Shown here: positions 56,687-64,000 of the stretch, in pieces
How positions within the stretch are numbered: position 1 is the stretch's first letter
Layout of the letters: the number at the start of each line of letters is the position of its first letter
NCBI GenBank assembly: GCA_019739295.1
Contig: JAHHDV010000026.1
Location: 1-64,000, forward strand
Length of the DNA: 64,000 nucleotides
Reading direction: 5' to 3'
DNA from: Taibaiella sp.
GTDB taxonomy: Bacteria; Bacteroidota; Bacteroidia; Chitinophagales; Chitinophagaceae
Translations under genes and position numbers: made by a program
Notes under the pieces: generated by a model
Database searches by the model: none
What the model was told of the DNA's origin: nothing
The model's input: only the letters and a program-made list of their open reading frames with translations

Positions 56687-57379
56687 TGAAAAAATTTCTT
56701 TTAGCAGCCCTGGTATTTTTGCTGAGTGGGTGGAATGTTTTTTGCACAACCGGATCTGCCCAATATGGTTACCCTATCACAGGGTGGTATCAACGTGCTG
56801 AGTTGGAATAATCCTTATACGACAGGCATCACTTCAGTCACGATAGAAAGAGCACCCGTATCTGATTCGGGATATGTGACCATTGGCGCTATCCAGGACT
56901 TGAAGAAGCCCTCTCAGTATTTTACGGATGCGAACCCGTTGCCGGGAGATAATTACTACAGGGTAAAGATCTTATTCAACAGCAACCTGGAATGGTTCGG
57001 TAATGAATTTCTGATCCATGTAGATAGCTCGTTAATAACAGAAAGAAAATTAGTACCGTCCAAGGACAGCGTAGAGCATCTGGTATCCCAGCTGGGCGTA
57101 AAGGCGGATGTGCCTCCTCAGCCGAATTACCAGATCTCCCAGTATATATATACCAATCCTTATAATGGAAATATTAATATTGAACTTCGCAGTGCTTTGG
57201 ACATAGCTTATAAAGTGGTTTTCTATGATGATAAGGGACAGGAGGTCCTGGAAATCCCGAGAGTGAATGATGTATTCCTGGTACTGGATAAAAGGAATTT
57301 TCAGAAAAACGGCCTGTACCGTTTTGTCGTATTTGAAGGCGAGAAGAAGTATACAGACGGTTACGTGTCTGTATACTAG
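56687..57379 (+). CDS. Small secreted protein with T9SS sorting-domain-like C-terminus, frameshifted
   Basis: The ATG at 56687 gives a signal peptide (MKKFLLAALVFLLSGWNVF) that continues AQPDLPNMVTLSQGG once one T is removed from the run at 56738-56743. The mature protein, about 210 residues, contains a fibronectin-III-like segment (VLSWNNPYTTGITSVTIERA ... YYRVKILF) and a C-terminal domain resembling type A T9SS signals (YTNPYNGNINIELRS ... NGLYRFVVF). Likely exported to the surface. No enzymatic motif; function unknown. Ends before a strong terminator. Confidence 0.82.
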
Positions 57380-57437
57380 ATCTGAGTTACAGAGGTATTT
57401 CTGCCCGTTTGCTCATTTCATTCAACTGTTTTCCATG

Positions 57438-57469
57438 AAGCATTGCCAACTTTTAAGTTGGCAATGCTT
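57438..57469 (+). terminator. Rho-independent terminator of the small T9SS-protein gene
   Basis: AAGCATTGCCAACTT and AAGTTGGCAATGCTT form a 15-bp hairpin with a very tight loop, about 60 bases after the stop and followed by GTTT. The remaining bases to 57696 contain no supported gene. Confidence 0.75.
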
Positions 57470-57696
57470 GTTTAAGGCAATTAATGCAGCGGAGCCTGCA
57501 AATGCAAAAATGAAATTACCTGATTGCTTACAGTGAATAAGGACGTATCATTCCTGTGGAAGGTCAACAAATGTGCAGGCATGTGCACAGTGTATTTTGA
57601 TTCGTTTCACTTTCAGGTTATCTTTAAAATATTTAATTTTAGGAAAATAATCGGGCAACGGGCGAAATGAAAGCTTATCCCAATAAATTCAGATTT

Positions 57697-58620
57697 ATGA
57701 AATACGCTATAGCCATTCATGGTGGTGCCGGGACCATTTTAAAATCGATGATGTCAGAGAGCAGGCAAAAGCATTATGAACAGGAGCTTCGAATCGCATT
57801 AAGAGCAGGTTCCGAAATCCTGAAGCAGGGAGGCACAGCGTTGGATGCAGTGACGGCCGCGGTAATTGCGCTGGAAGACTGTCCGCTTTTTAATGCCGGC
57901 CGGGGCGCAGTATTCAGTCATGACGGAAAGCATGAAATGGATGCTTCGGTTATGGACGGGAAGTCGGCGGATGCGGGAGCGGTGGCGGGTGTGCAGGGTA
58001 TACGCAATCCGGTCTTATTAGCCCGTAAGGTAATGGAGGTTTCGGAACATTTGATGCTGGCAGGACGCGGTGCCGAAGCGTTTGCCAGGATAAACGGAAT
58101 TGCATTTGAACCTGAAGACTATTTTTATGACGGGTTCAGGTACGAGCAATACCAGCAAGCACTAAAAGCGGACAGGGTTCAATTGGACCATACTGCAGGT
58201 GATGGCAAGAAGATGGGAACTGTAGGTGCGGTAGCATGGGACAGCAAAGGACACCTGGCATCGGCTACAAGTACCGGTGGTTTGACCAATAAGAAATTCG
58301 GCAGGGTAGGGGATTCTCCTATCATTGGTGCGGGGACTTATGCCAATGACAGGACTTGTGCCGTGTCTTGTACCGGTGTAGGGGAATTGTTCATTAAGGA
58401 ATCCGTTGCATTCCAGATTCATCTCCTGATACAGGACGCAGGAAGATCACTAAAAGAAGCTTGTGATCTTGTCGTTAAGGACAGACTGGTCAAAATCAAC
58501 GGTGAGGGGGGATTGATCGCCATTGACCATAAGGGCAATATAGAATTGAGTTTTAATAGTGAAGGGATGTACAGGGCATGGAGTACACCGGATACAGAAG
58601 AGGTGGCTATCTATGGTTAA
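57697..58620 (+). CDS. iaaA: Isoaspartyl peptidase/L-asparaginase (Ntn-hydrolase)
   Basis: The 307-residue proenzyme is cleaved autocatalytically. The family start MKYAIAIHGGAGTILK is followed by GGTALDAVTAAVIALEDCP, FNAGRGAVFSHDGKHEMDAS, and the nucleophile Thr at GKKMGTVGAVAWD, which becomes the N-terminus of the beta subunit. TSTGGLTNKKFGRVGDSPII is the substrate-binding segment. It hydrolyses beta-aspartyl dipeptides and, to a lesser degree, asparagine. ATG 57697 matches the family start; ATG 57667 adds ten residues. It is 21 bases from the interrupted nuclease-like gene. Confidence 0.94.
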   Translation: MKYAIAIHGGAGTILKSMMSESRQKHYEQELRIALRAGSEILKQGGTALDAVTAAVIALEDCPLFNAGRGAVFSHDGKHEMDASVMDGKSADAGAVAGVQGIRNPVLLARKVMEVSEHLMLAGRGAEAFARINGIAFEPEDYFYDGFRYEQYQQALKADRVQLDHTAGDGKKMGTVGAVAWDSKGHLASATSTGGLTNKKFGRVGDSPIIGAGTYANDRTCAVSCTGVGELFIKESVAFQIHLLIQDAGRSLKEACDLVVKDRLVKINGEGGLIAIDHKGNIELSFNSEGMYRAWSTPDTEEVAIYG

Positions 58621-58641
58621 AAACCGAAAATAATACAGCGT

Positions 58642-58839
58642 ATGCAACAGCTTGATCTCAGGGTACTGGAAAGAGAACTGAGGAAAAGATGTGCTTTTCC
58701 GTACCACTGGCATGTGAAGCAGGATGATGAGAAAGACAGGATCACCAGGTTTGTATATGAATGTAGAAGCTGGAATCAGCTCAATGAAGGTTTGTCAGCA
58801 TTAACTTCCGGGTTGAAGGATTATGCCCGGAATCGCTGA
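58642..58839 (+). CDS. N-terminal part of an interrupted nuclease-like gene
   Basis: Sixty-five codons (MQQLDLRVLERELRKRCAFP start) end at TGA 58837-58839. The next gene begins 18 bases on in the same frame, and reading through gives NR-stop-LNFWSAMAVEQIF, which looks like continuous protein, with the stop occupying the position of a Trp codon (TGG to TGA). I recall Bacteroidota proteins with an NRW-x-NxWSAMAVE sequence next to adenine methyltransferases, so both parts are probably one gene. Alone this fragment has no known fold. It follows the isoaspartyl peptidase gene after 21 bases. Confidence 0.6.
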   Translation: MQQLDLRVLERELRKRCAFPYHWHVKQDDEKDRITRFVYECRSWNQLNEGLSALTSGLKDYARNR

Positions 58840-58857
58840 CTTAATTTTTGGTCTGCT

Positions 58858-59268
58858 ATGGCAGTAGAACAAATTTTCAGGCAACACCATAAGGTAAGAC
58901 CATTTGAACATCGAAAGGACAGGTTTGTCGATTTTTATCTTTCAAAGATTCCTTTTGATGTGAAGACGACTATTTTTCCCGGCCAGTATCCTCATTCTTT
59001 AGTGGATGCCTGGGCCCGTCCGGAATCATTGATAGAATGGCTCTACCGCAATCAGAGCCGGGAAGGAAGAATGCATTTCTGCAATCGGTTGTTCCTGATA
59101 TTATATGACAGGAATCACCATGAGCACTGGAAGCTAAAAGCAGAAATTCAATTTTTGAAAACCAAAATTGAATCTTACCTTCATGGCTTTCATCCACAAA
59201 ATGTTTATGACATTTGTATCGATACCCATCGAGTGAAATCAGATATCATCTGGTGTATTAAAGAGTAA
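58858..59268 (+). CDS. C-terminal part of an interrupted PD-(D/E)XK-like nuclease candidate
   Basis: A 136-residue region following the in-frame TGA. The segment RFVDFYLSKIPFDVKTTIFP has the D-x(8)-D-x-K spacing expected of a PD-(D/E)XK nuclease core, and the following EWLYRNQSREGRMHFCNRL and LYDRNHHEHWKLKAEIQFLK are conserved-looking. No other catalytic family fits. It ends 12 bases before an adenine-specific DNA methyltransferase gene, as a restriction enzyme gene would. The whole gene (58642-59268) would encode about 208 residues. The nuclease fold call is an inference from a short motif. Confidence 0.6.
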   Translation: MAVEQIFRQHHKVRPFEHRKDRFVDFYLSKIPFDVKTTIFPGQYPHSLVDAWARPESLIEWLYRNQSREGRMHFCNRLFLILYDRNHHEHWKLKAEIQFLKTKIESYLHGFHPQNVYDICIDTHRVKSDIIWCIKE

Positions 59269-59280
59269 ATTGCTGTCAAG

Positions 59281-60279
59281 TTGAATTATATAGGATCAAA
59301 ATACAAATTGCTTCCATTCCTGGAAGAAAGTATCAGGTATGTCACAGGTGATAAGCTTAAGCATAAGGTATTCTGTGATCTTTTTGCCGGGACAGGTGTC
59401 GTAGGGAGATATTTTAAAAATAAGACGCAGCAGGTAATTGCCAATGATTGGGAGTATTATAGCTATATTCTGAACCGAAACTATATCGGTAATGCACAGT
59501 TATTCGAAGCATCCGAATGGATATCAAAGCTCAACCGGCTTCCTGGCGTCAGGGGTTTTATATACCAGCAATTCTCTGAAGGAGGAAGTGCCGGCAGACT
59601 TTATTTTTCCGGACAAAACGGGCAAAAAATAGATGCGGTAAGAGCGCAGATTCAGAAGTGGTATCTTGCTGAAGAAATCAATGACGATTTATATTTCTTT
59701 TTGCTGGCCTCATTGATAGAATCTGCAGATAAAGTGGCCAATACAGCATCGGTATATGGTGCATTTTTAAAGAAAATCAAGCCTTCAGCTGCTAAAGAGC
59801 TGATGATCAGAGAAGCTGCATTCGAAGCAAGTACGCAACAGCACAGGGTATATCAGGAAGACAGCAATGAACTGATCAAAAGGATAAAAGGTGACATCCT
59901 TTACCTCGATCCGCCATATAATTCCCGTCATTACGGGGCTAATTATCATTTGCTGAATACGATAGCCAGGTATATCCCTTTTCACCCGAAGGGGAAAACC
60001 GGATTGGATGCATATCTGAAGTCGGACTTCTGCAGTGCGACACAAGTGACCGATGCCCTGCGAACGTTGTTAGAGCATGCAGATTTTCAATACATCTTCC
60101 TGAGCTATAACAATGAAGGCCTGATACCGGAAAGTGAAATCCGGAAGATCATGTCTTCATTAGGGACCTACCGGTTATTCAGGAAAGATTACCAAAGATT
60201 CAAAGCCGACAGAACGGAACGAAGGAATCATAAGGCAGATCGTGTAGAAGAGCACCTGCATGTCCTGACGAAAAGCTGA
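59281..60279 (+). CDS. DNA adenine methyltransferase, D12 class
   Basis: The 332-residue enzyme begins at TTG (MNYIGSKYKLLPFLEESI; the YIGSK segment is motif X). Motif I is FCDLFAGTGVVGRYF and motif IV DILYLDPPYNSRHYGANYH, the DPPY form of N6-adenine methyltransferases. The order X-I-IV and length fit the Dam/D12 group. It methylates adenine in an unknown short DNA sequence. It follows the nuclease-like gene directly, suggesting a type II restriction-modification pair, whose nuclease may be inactive. Confidence 0.9.
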   Translation: MNYIGSKYKLLPFLEESIRYVTGDKLKHKVFCDLFAGTGVVGRYFKNKTQQVIANDWEYYSYILNRNYIGNAQLFEASEWISKLNRLPGVRGFIYQQFSEGGSAGRLYFSGQNGQKIDAVRAQIQKWYLAEEINDDLYFFLLASLIESADKVANTASVYGAFLKKIKPSAAKELMIREAAFEASTQQHRVYQEDSNELIKRIKGDILYLDPPYNSRHYGANYHLLNTIARYIPFHPKGKTGLDAYLKSDFCSATQVTDALRTLLEHADFQYIFLSYNNEGLIPESEIRKIMSSLGTYRLFRKDYQRFKADRTERRNHKADRVEEHLHVLTKS

Positions 60280-60333
60280 AAGGATAAGAAGTTTTTAAAA
60301 GAAGGTAAGAGCGGGATAGGCTGAAGCAAGTCA

Positions 60334-61899
60334 TTACATCCGGTGAGCAAGATCCGGCTCTGTTTCCTTGGAGTAAAGGAAAGGCACATTAGCCTGATTG
60401 CTTTCTATCCGGTACAAAACCCAGTCAGCCAGTTGCTGCAACATTTTCATTTCCCCGTACATAAAATGAATATCGCCGCCTGCGGTCTGGAAAGTAATGT
60501 GGCCCAGGCCCAGGCTCCGGTGCCAGGCATATTGCTGGATACGGACACTCTGGATATCCTTTATACGTAAAATCGTTTTTTTCTCTGTCCACATTTTATA
60601 TTCCAGCATCAGGTATTCATCTTGCAGATACAGGCAATAGGTCCGTACATATCTCCTGATCAAAAAGCCCATCAATATTAGGAATGCGGCGGCTGCGGCA
60701 TACAGATACACCGGCAGGATCTGCCAGTAGCCGATAGTTGCTGTAATGAGGATGGGTAGCAGTATATACAACAGGACAGGGAGTATGGCTAACCTGTTAT
60801 CTGCAGTAAACCTTTGGCGGAAGCCGGGGAAAGATTCCTGATAGATCTGTTCAAACAACTGTTGCACCTGTTCTTTTTTTAAACCGACAATGTTGACTTT
60901 GGCCTTTTTGTCCGCCTGGATGTCAGAAGAAATCTGGGTAACACGGACTTTGTATAATCCCAGTATTTTCTGGATCCATTGCGTCGTAATACTGAAAGTC
61001 TGGATCCTGTTATTCTGCAGTAAAGTATTGTGCCTGGAGATCAAACCGTAAGAGATCCATGATGAACTTTTTTCCGGTTTGATCTGCAGGCCATAATAAG
61101 TAATGATATTCCGAATGGCATTTACCAGAATAGAGAGCATGAATAAGAGACCGATCGCAAGCGGAATAGAATGTGTCTCAAAATAGCTTAATGCAGCATT
61201 TTCCCATTCATCTACAGATTGACGGAAATTTTCAAAGTATTCCCTGATCCTTGAATAGAAAGAGAAAATAATGCCCATCATGACAAGAAAGCTACGGATA
61301 TAATCGGCTGTAAAAGCATATAAGATGATCTGCCCGGACGATATTTTAATTTTCTCATTGACGATTTCCCGGGATCTGTCTTCCCCTTGTTCCGCCATAT
61401 CTATGCCCGATTCCGGATTGGATGATGTGCGCTCCAGCAAAGCATTTTTTAACGAGAATGCAATATCCTGGTTTAACGCCTTGATTTTTGCTTCCGTCTT
61501 CTTACTGCCGGCAGTTTCTATTTCTACTGCATATACATCAAATATGCGCTGCCAGAAATTTTGATTGATATTGACCTGCAGAATTTTGTCAAGCTGGATG
61601 ACATGTTTTTCCTTATTGATAATACCTCTCTGCAATACGAATTCCTGATGAAGCTTGTCGATATAAAATAAAGTATTGCGGAAAGACAAGTAAGCAAAAA
61701 AGCCTGTTACACCGATCAGAAACAGCATCCCCAGCCCGATGTATACATAGTATTGCCACTCCAGTTTAAGCAAAAGATAAATCACCAGTACAGAAGATGT
61801 CCTGAAAAATTTCCTCATCAGAAAGAAAAACTCAATGAACATCCCTGTCGGGGACTGGTGTTGCTCCTGGTTAAAATCGATATCTTTCGGTTGGCTCAT
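60334..61899 (-). CDS. Bacterial PH-domain membrane protein, YdbT type
   Basis: A 521-residue protein with paired hydrophobic helices separating bacterial PH (bPH_2) domains. The first domain follows FLAYLSFRNTLFYIDKL-like sequence and contains NKEKHVIQLDKILQVNINQN; a second occurs around SRHNTLLQNNRIQTFSITTQ, and the third ends in ILRIKDIQSVRIQQYAWHR. Together with the upstream gene product (YdbS type, 4-base ATGA overlap) it forms the usual YdbS-YdbT pair. Role unknown; related proteins influence membrane or secretion functions. Confidence 0.88.
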   Translation of the reverse strand: MSQPKDIDFNQEQHQSPTGMFIEFFFLMRKFFRTSSVLVIYLLLKLEWQYYVYIGLGMLFLIGVTGFFAYLSFRNTLFYIDKLHQEFVLQRGIINKEKHVIQLDKILQVNINQNFWQRIFDVYAVEIETAGSKKTEAKIKALNQDIAFSLKNALLERTSSNPESGIDMAEQGEDRSREIVNEKIKISSGQIILYAFTADYIRSFLVMMGIIFSFYSRIREYFENFRQSVDEWENAALSYFETHSIPLAIGLLFMLSILVNAIRNIITYYGLQIKPEKSSSWISYGLISRHNTLLQNNRIQTFSITTQWIQKILGLYKVRVTQISSDIQADKKAKVNIVGLKKEQVQQLFEQIYQESFPGFRQRFTADNRLAILPVLLYILLPILITATIGYWQILPVYLYAAAAAFLILMGFLIRRYVRTYCLYLQDEYLMLEYKMWTEKKTILRIKDIQSVRIQQYAWHRSLGLGHITFQTAGGDIHFMYGEMKMLQQLADWVLYRIESNQANVPFLYSKETEPDLAHRM

Positions 61900-62511
61900 G
61901 ATTCTTTCGGTGGTATGTCTTCCGGTGCTGTCGGTTGATGGTCAGGGGGATTGCCGGCAAAGTTGGTCCCGGACAATTCCCCGATCTTGTTTAAGATCAA
62001 CTGCTGCATCTTTTGTGCAATTTCCTTAGGGATTCCCGGTATCTCGAGGTCATCACCCGTTGTATACAGTTTGATATTGGCCAGCTGGTATTTTCTCGCC
62101 AGCCATCCTTCGTGCAATGAGATATGCTGGATACGGTTGTATGGAACTACGGTGGTGGTCCTGAACAGCCAGCCGCTCTGATAGATAATATCTGACTGCC
62201 TTAATGCATATTGCTTTCTTTTAAAAGTGAGGTTAAAGGTCAGTATCCTGGTCATCAGCCATATTACGGGTGGTATCAGGAGCAGCCAGGCGTGCCAGCT
62301 GACATTAAAGACCATCCATCCGATAAAGACCATAAATATAGAAATGAAAAAGGTGCCCGTAAGGAGGTTCCACCAAATGATTTTTTTTATAGTCCTTACT
62401 CAGCCCGTTCATGGGAATACCCGTAAATGACGGCAAGGAGGATAAAGCAAGGATTTCGTTGGTAAAAATATCCTTGCTGTTTTTTGTATCATGGACTTGT
62501 TCGGGATTCAT
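61896..62511 (-). CDS. Bacterial PH-domain membrane protein, YdbS type, frameshifted
   Basis: Two frames join at a run of eight T (plus strand, 62381-62388). Dropping one base gives the helix pair region KIIWWNLLTGTFFISIFMV and FIGWMVFNVSWHAWLLLIPP, followed by one bPH_2 domain (IIYQSGWLFRTTTVVPYNRI, then QHISLHEGWLARKYQLANIK). N-terminus is MNPEQVHDTKNSKDIFTNEI, about 205 residues in total. Stop overlaps the YdbT-like start, so the two are translated together. Confidence 0.85.
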
Positions 62512-62525
62512 AGTGTTGGGTTTTC

Positions 62526-64000
62526 CTAAAGGATAACATCCGATGTGATATTCGATTTTTGAGGATAATCTGTATTATAATGCAATCCCCTGCTTTCTTT
62601 CCGGAATTGTGCACTCTTAACGATGAGGTAACCTATTGTGATCAGGTTGCGCAACTCGCAGAGCTGGGGAGATATCTTGGAAGAACGGTAGAGCTGCTCA
62701 GTCTCTTCATGCAGCAGGTCAAGCCTGCGCATAGCACGATCCAGACGGATGTTATTCCGGACAATCCCTATATAATCGCTCATAATGCTCTCCAGTTCTT
62801 TCCTGCTTTGGGTAATGAGGATCATTTCATTGGGTTCGGTCGTTCCCAAAGCATTCCATTCGGGGATTTCTGTTTTCAATTCATGCTGATCTATACTGGC
62901 TGAAGCGTGCATAGCACAGCGGTGTGCAAAAACCAAAGCTTCCAGAAGGGAATTCGAAGCTAACCGGTTGGCACCATGAAGCCCCGTACTCGAACATTCA
63001 CCGCAGGCATAAAGACCCAGGATCGAGGATTGTCCCTGCACATCTGTCAGGATCCCACCGCAACAGTAATGTGCAGCAGGCGATACAGGGATCCATTGTT
63101 TGAAAATATCAATACCTATGCTTTTGCACTTCTCATAGATATTGGGAAAATGAAGAAGAAATTTCTCTTCGTCCAGGTGGGTACAATCCAGATAAACATA
63201 TTCGGTACCATTGACCTTCATTTCGTTATCTATCGCTCTTGCTACCACATCCCTCGGTGCCAGATCTTTGCGGGAGTCATAATATTCCATAAAAGCCTCG
63301 CCTTTCTTATTCCGCAGGATTCCGCCGTCGCCCCTTACAGCCTCGGTAATAAGAAAGGAAGGACTTACCCCTGCTTCATAAAGCGCGGTAGGGTGGAATT
63401 GAATAAACTCCATATTCCGTATCCTGCCCTTTGCGCGATAGACCATAGCCATACCATCTCCTGTAGCTATAACGGGATTAGTGGTGCTTCTATATACCTG
63501 TCCGCAGCCGCCTGTTGCCAGTAAAGTCACACGGCTGATGATCTTCACGATATCTTTTGTTTCCGTGTCAAGTGCATATACACCGAAGCACCGGATGTTC
63601 TGTGTGGACTTCAATACCAGGTATCCGAGATGGTGCTGGGTGATGATATCAATGACAAAGTATTTTTGGAGAACCGTGATATTCGGATATTTCCTGGCTT
63701 CCTCAAGCAAGGCTCTTTCGATCTCGTACCCTGTGATGTCTTTATGGTGCAATATCCTGAATTCTGAATGACCTCCTTCCTTACCCCTAAGGTACTCCCC
63801 TGAGGCATCTTTGTCGAAGTTGGTCCCCCAGTCGATCATTTCCTGCACACGTTCAGGACCTTCTTCAATCACAATTTTTACAATCTCTTCATCACACAAT
63901 CCGTCACCGCTGATTAACGTGTCTTCTATGTGTTTGTGAAAGGAATCGGGGTCATCTCCCACTACTGCTATGCCACCTTGTGCATACTTCGTATTGGTCT
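62526..64000 (-). CDS. nadB: L-aspartate oxidase (5' end outside window)
   Basis: FAD enzyme that oxidises L-aspartate to iminoaspartate, the first step of de novo NAD synthesis in bacteria. The frame is open to the right edge: the last bases encode TNTKYAQGGIAVVGDD, the conserved FAD-binding region after the missing N-terminus. Other signatures: RILHHKDITGYEIERAL, VTLLATGGCGQVYRSTTNP, MEFIQFHPTALY (substrate Arg/His region), VSPAAHYCCGGILTDVQG and GLYACGECSSTGLHGANRLA. The C-terminal helical domain ends RGLHYNTDYPQKSN. nadC, for the next step but one, is at 16 kb; nadA is not in the window. Confidence 0.96.
   Translation of the reverse strand, partial: TNTKYAQGGIAVVGDDPDSFHKHIEDTLISGDGLCDEEIVKIVIEEGPERVQEMIDWGTNFDKDASGEYLRGKEGGHSEFRILHHKDITGYEIERALLEEARKYPNITVLQKYFVIDIITQHHLGYLVLKSTQNIRCFGVYALDTETKDIVKIISRVTLLATGGCGQVYRSTTNPVIATGDGMAMVYRAKGRIRNMEFIQFHPTALYEAGVSPSFLITEAVRGDGGILRNKKGEAFMEYYDSRKDLAPRDVVARAIDNEMKVNGTEYVYLDCTHLDEEKFLLHFPNIYEKCKSIGIDIFKQWIPVSPAAHYCCGGILTDVQGQSSILGLYACGECSSTGLHGANRLASNSLLEALVFAHRCAMHASASIDQHELKTEIPEWNALGTTEPNEMILITQSRKELESIMSDYIGIVRNNIRLDRAMRRLDLLHEETEQLYRSSKISPQLCELRNLITIGYLIVKSAQFRKESRGLHYNTDYPQKSNITSDVIL

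Noticed and set aside
58837..58839. TGA read as Trp (genetic code change)
   Set aside because: TGA serves as the normal stop of several intact genes here, including the GT4, HMG-CoA lyase, comF and methyltransferase genes, so general recoding is excluded.

Overview
The window is a gene-dense chromosomal segment of a Bacteroidota bacterium, probably of the Chitinophagia/Saprospiria part of the phylum (this placement is inference). Support comes from five proteins that end in type IX secretion (T9SS) sorting domains, an S46 dipeptidyl-peptidase, the adjacent DUF6452/DUF6048 pair, and repeated promoter -7 elements of the Bacteroidota form TAnnTTTG. No rRNA, tRNA, CRISPR array, prophage or insertion sequence was recognised. 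Both ends cut a gene: a sensor kinase on the left and L-aspartate oxidase (nadB) on the right.

Layout. 0-3 kb: two-component system (propeller sensor kinase and LuxR-type regulator). 3-8.5 kb, minus strand: S41 tail-specific protease, DUF7033/polysaccharide-deacetylase-like protein, aldehyde dehydrogenase. 8.6-14 kb: secreted M43 metalloprotease, superoxide dismutase, a decayed CHU_C sorting domain, and a large IgGFc-binding-like surface protein. 14-18.3 kb: AT-rich GT2 and FkbM genes, then a minus-strand operon of a small conserved protein, a GT4 and nadC. 18.4-24.5 kb: HMG-CoA lyase, DEAD-box helicase, pabB, a very acidic small protein, purA. 24.9-27.7 kb: DsbD plus a stand-alone nDsbD-like protein. 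28-31.3 kb: two adjacent transcription units (membrane protein plus HTH_34 regulator; two 4-TM proteins plus CreD), each preceded by the same inverted repeat. 31.6-35.7 kb: pheT, coiled-coil protein, DUF6452 lipoprotein, DUF6048 protein. 35.9-43 kb: PKD/CHU_C surface protein, comF, serine hydrolase, proline dehydrogenase, purF. 43.3-48.7 kb: CNNM/CorC transporter-like protein, DUF3817, paaB-paaC, GNAT acetyltransferase, HerA-like ATPase. 48.9-55.4 kb: CHU_C surface protein, DPP11-type peptidase, era, ACC-deaminase-like enzyme. 55.6-64 kb: HAD phosphatase, small T9SS protein, isoaspartyl peptidase, an interrupted nuclease-like gene beside an adenine DNA methyltransferase, two bacterial PH-domain proteins, nadB.

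Sequence quality matters here. Nine genes are broken by about eighteen frameshifts. Every one is repaired by deleting exactly one base, many of them in homopolymers, and twelve lie between 38.9 and 41.95 kb. This looks like insertion-type sequencing or assembly error rather than gene decay, because it also hits purF, era-like housekeeping neighbours remain intact, and the broken reading frames are otherwise well conserved. I therefore annotate these as whole genes with frameshifts.

The two points most worth following are (1) the shared operator-like palindrome ACTTTG-N5-CAAAGT in front of both the HTH_34 regulator unit and the creD unit, which suggests a small envelope-related regulon, and (2) the nuclease-like reading frame interrupted by one in-frame TGA immediately upstream of an adenine methyltransferase, which suggests a restriction-modification pair with a disabled or mis-sequenced nuclease.
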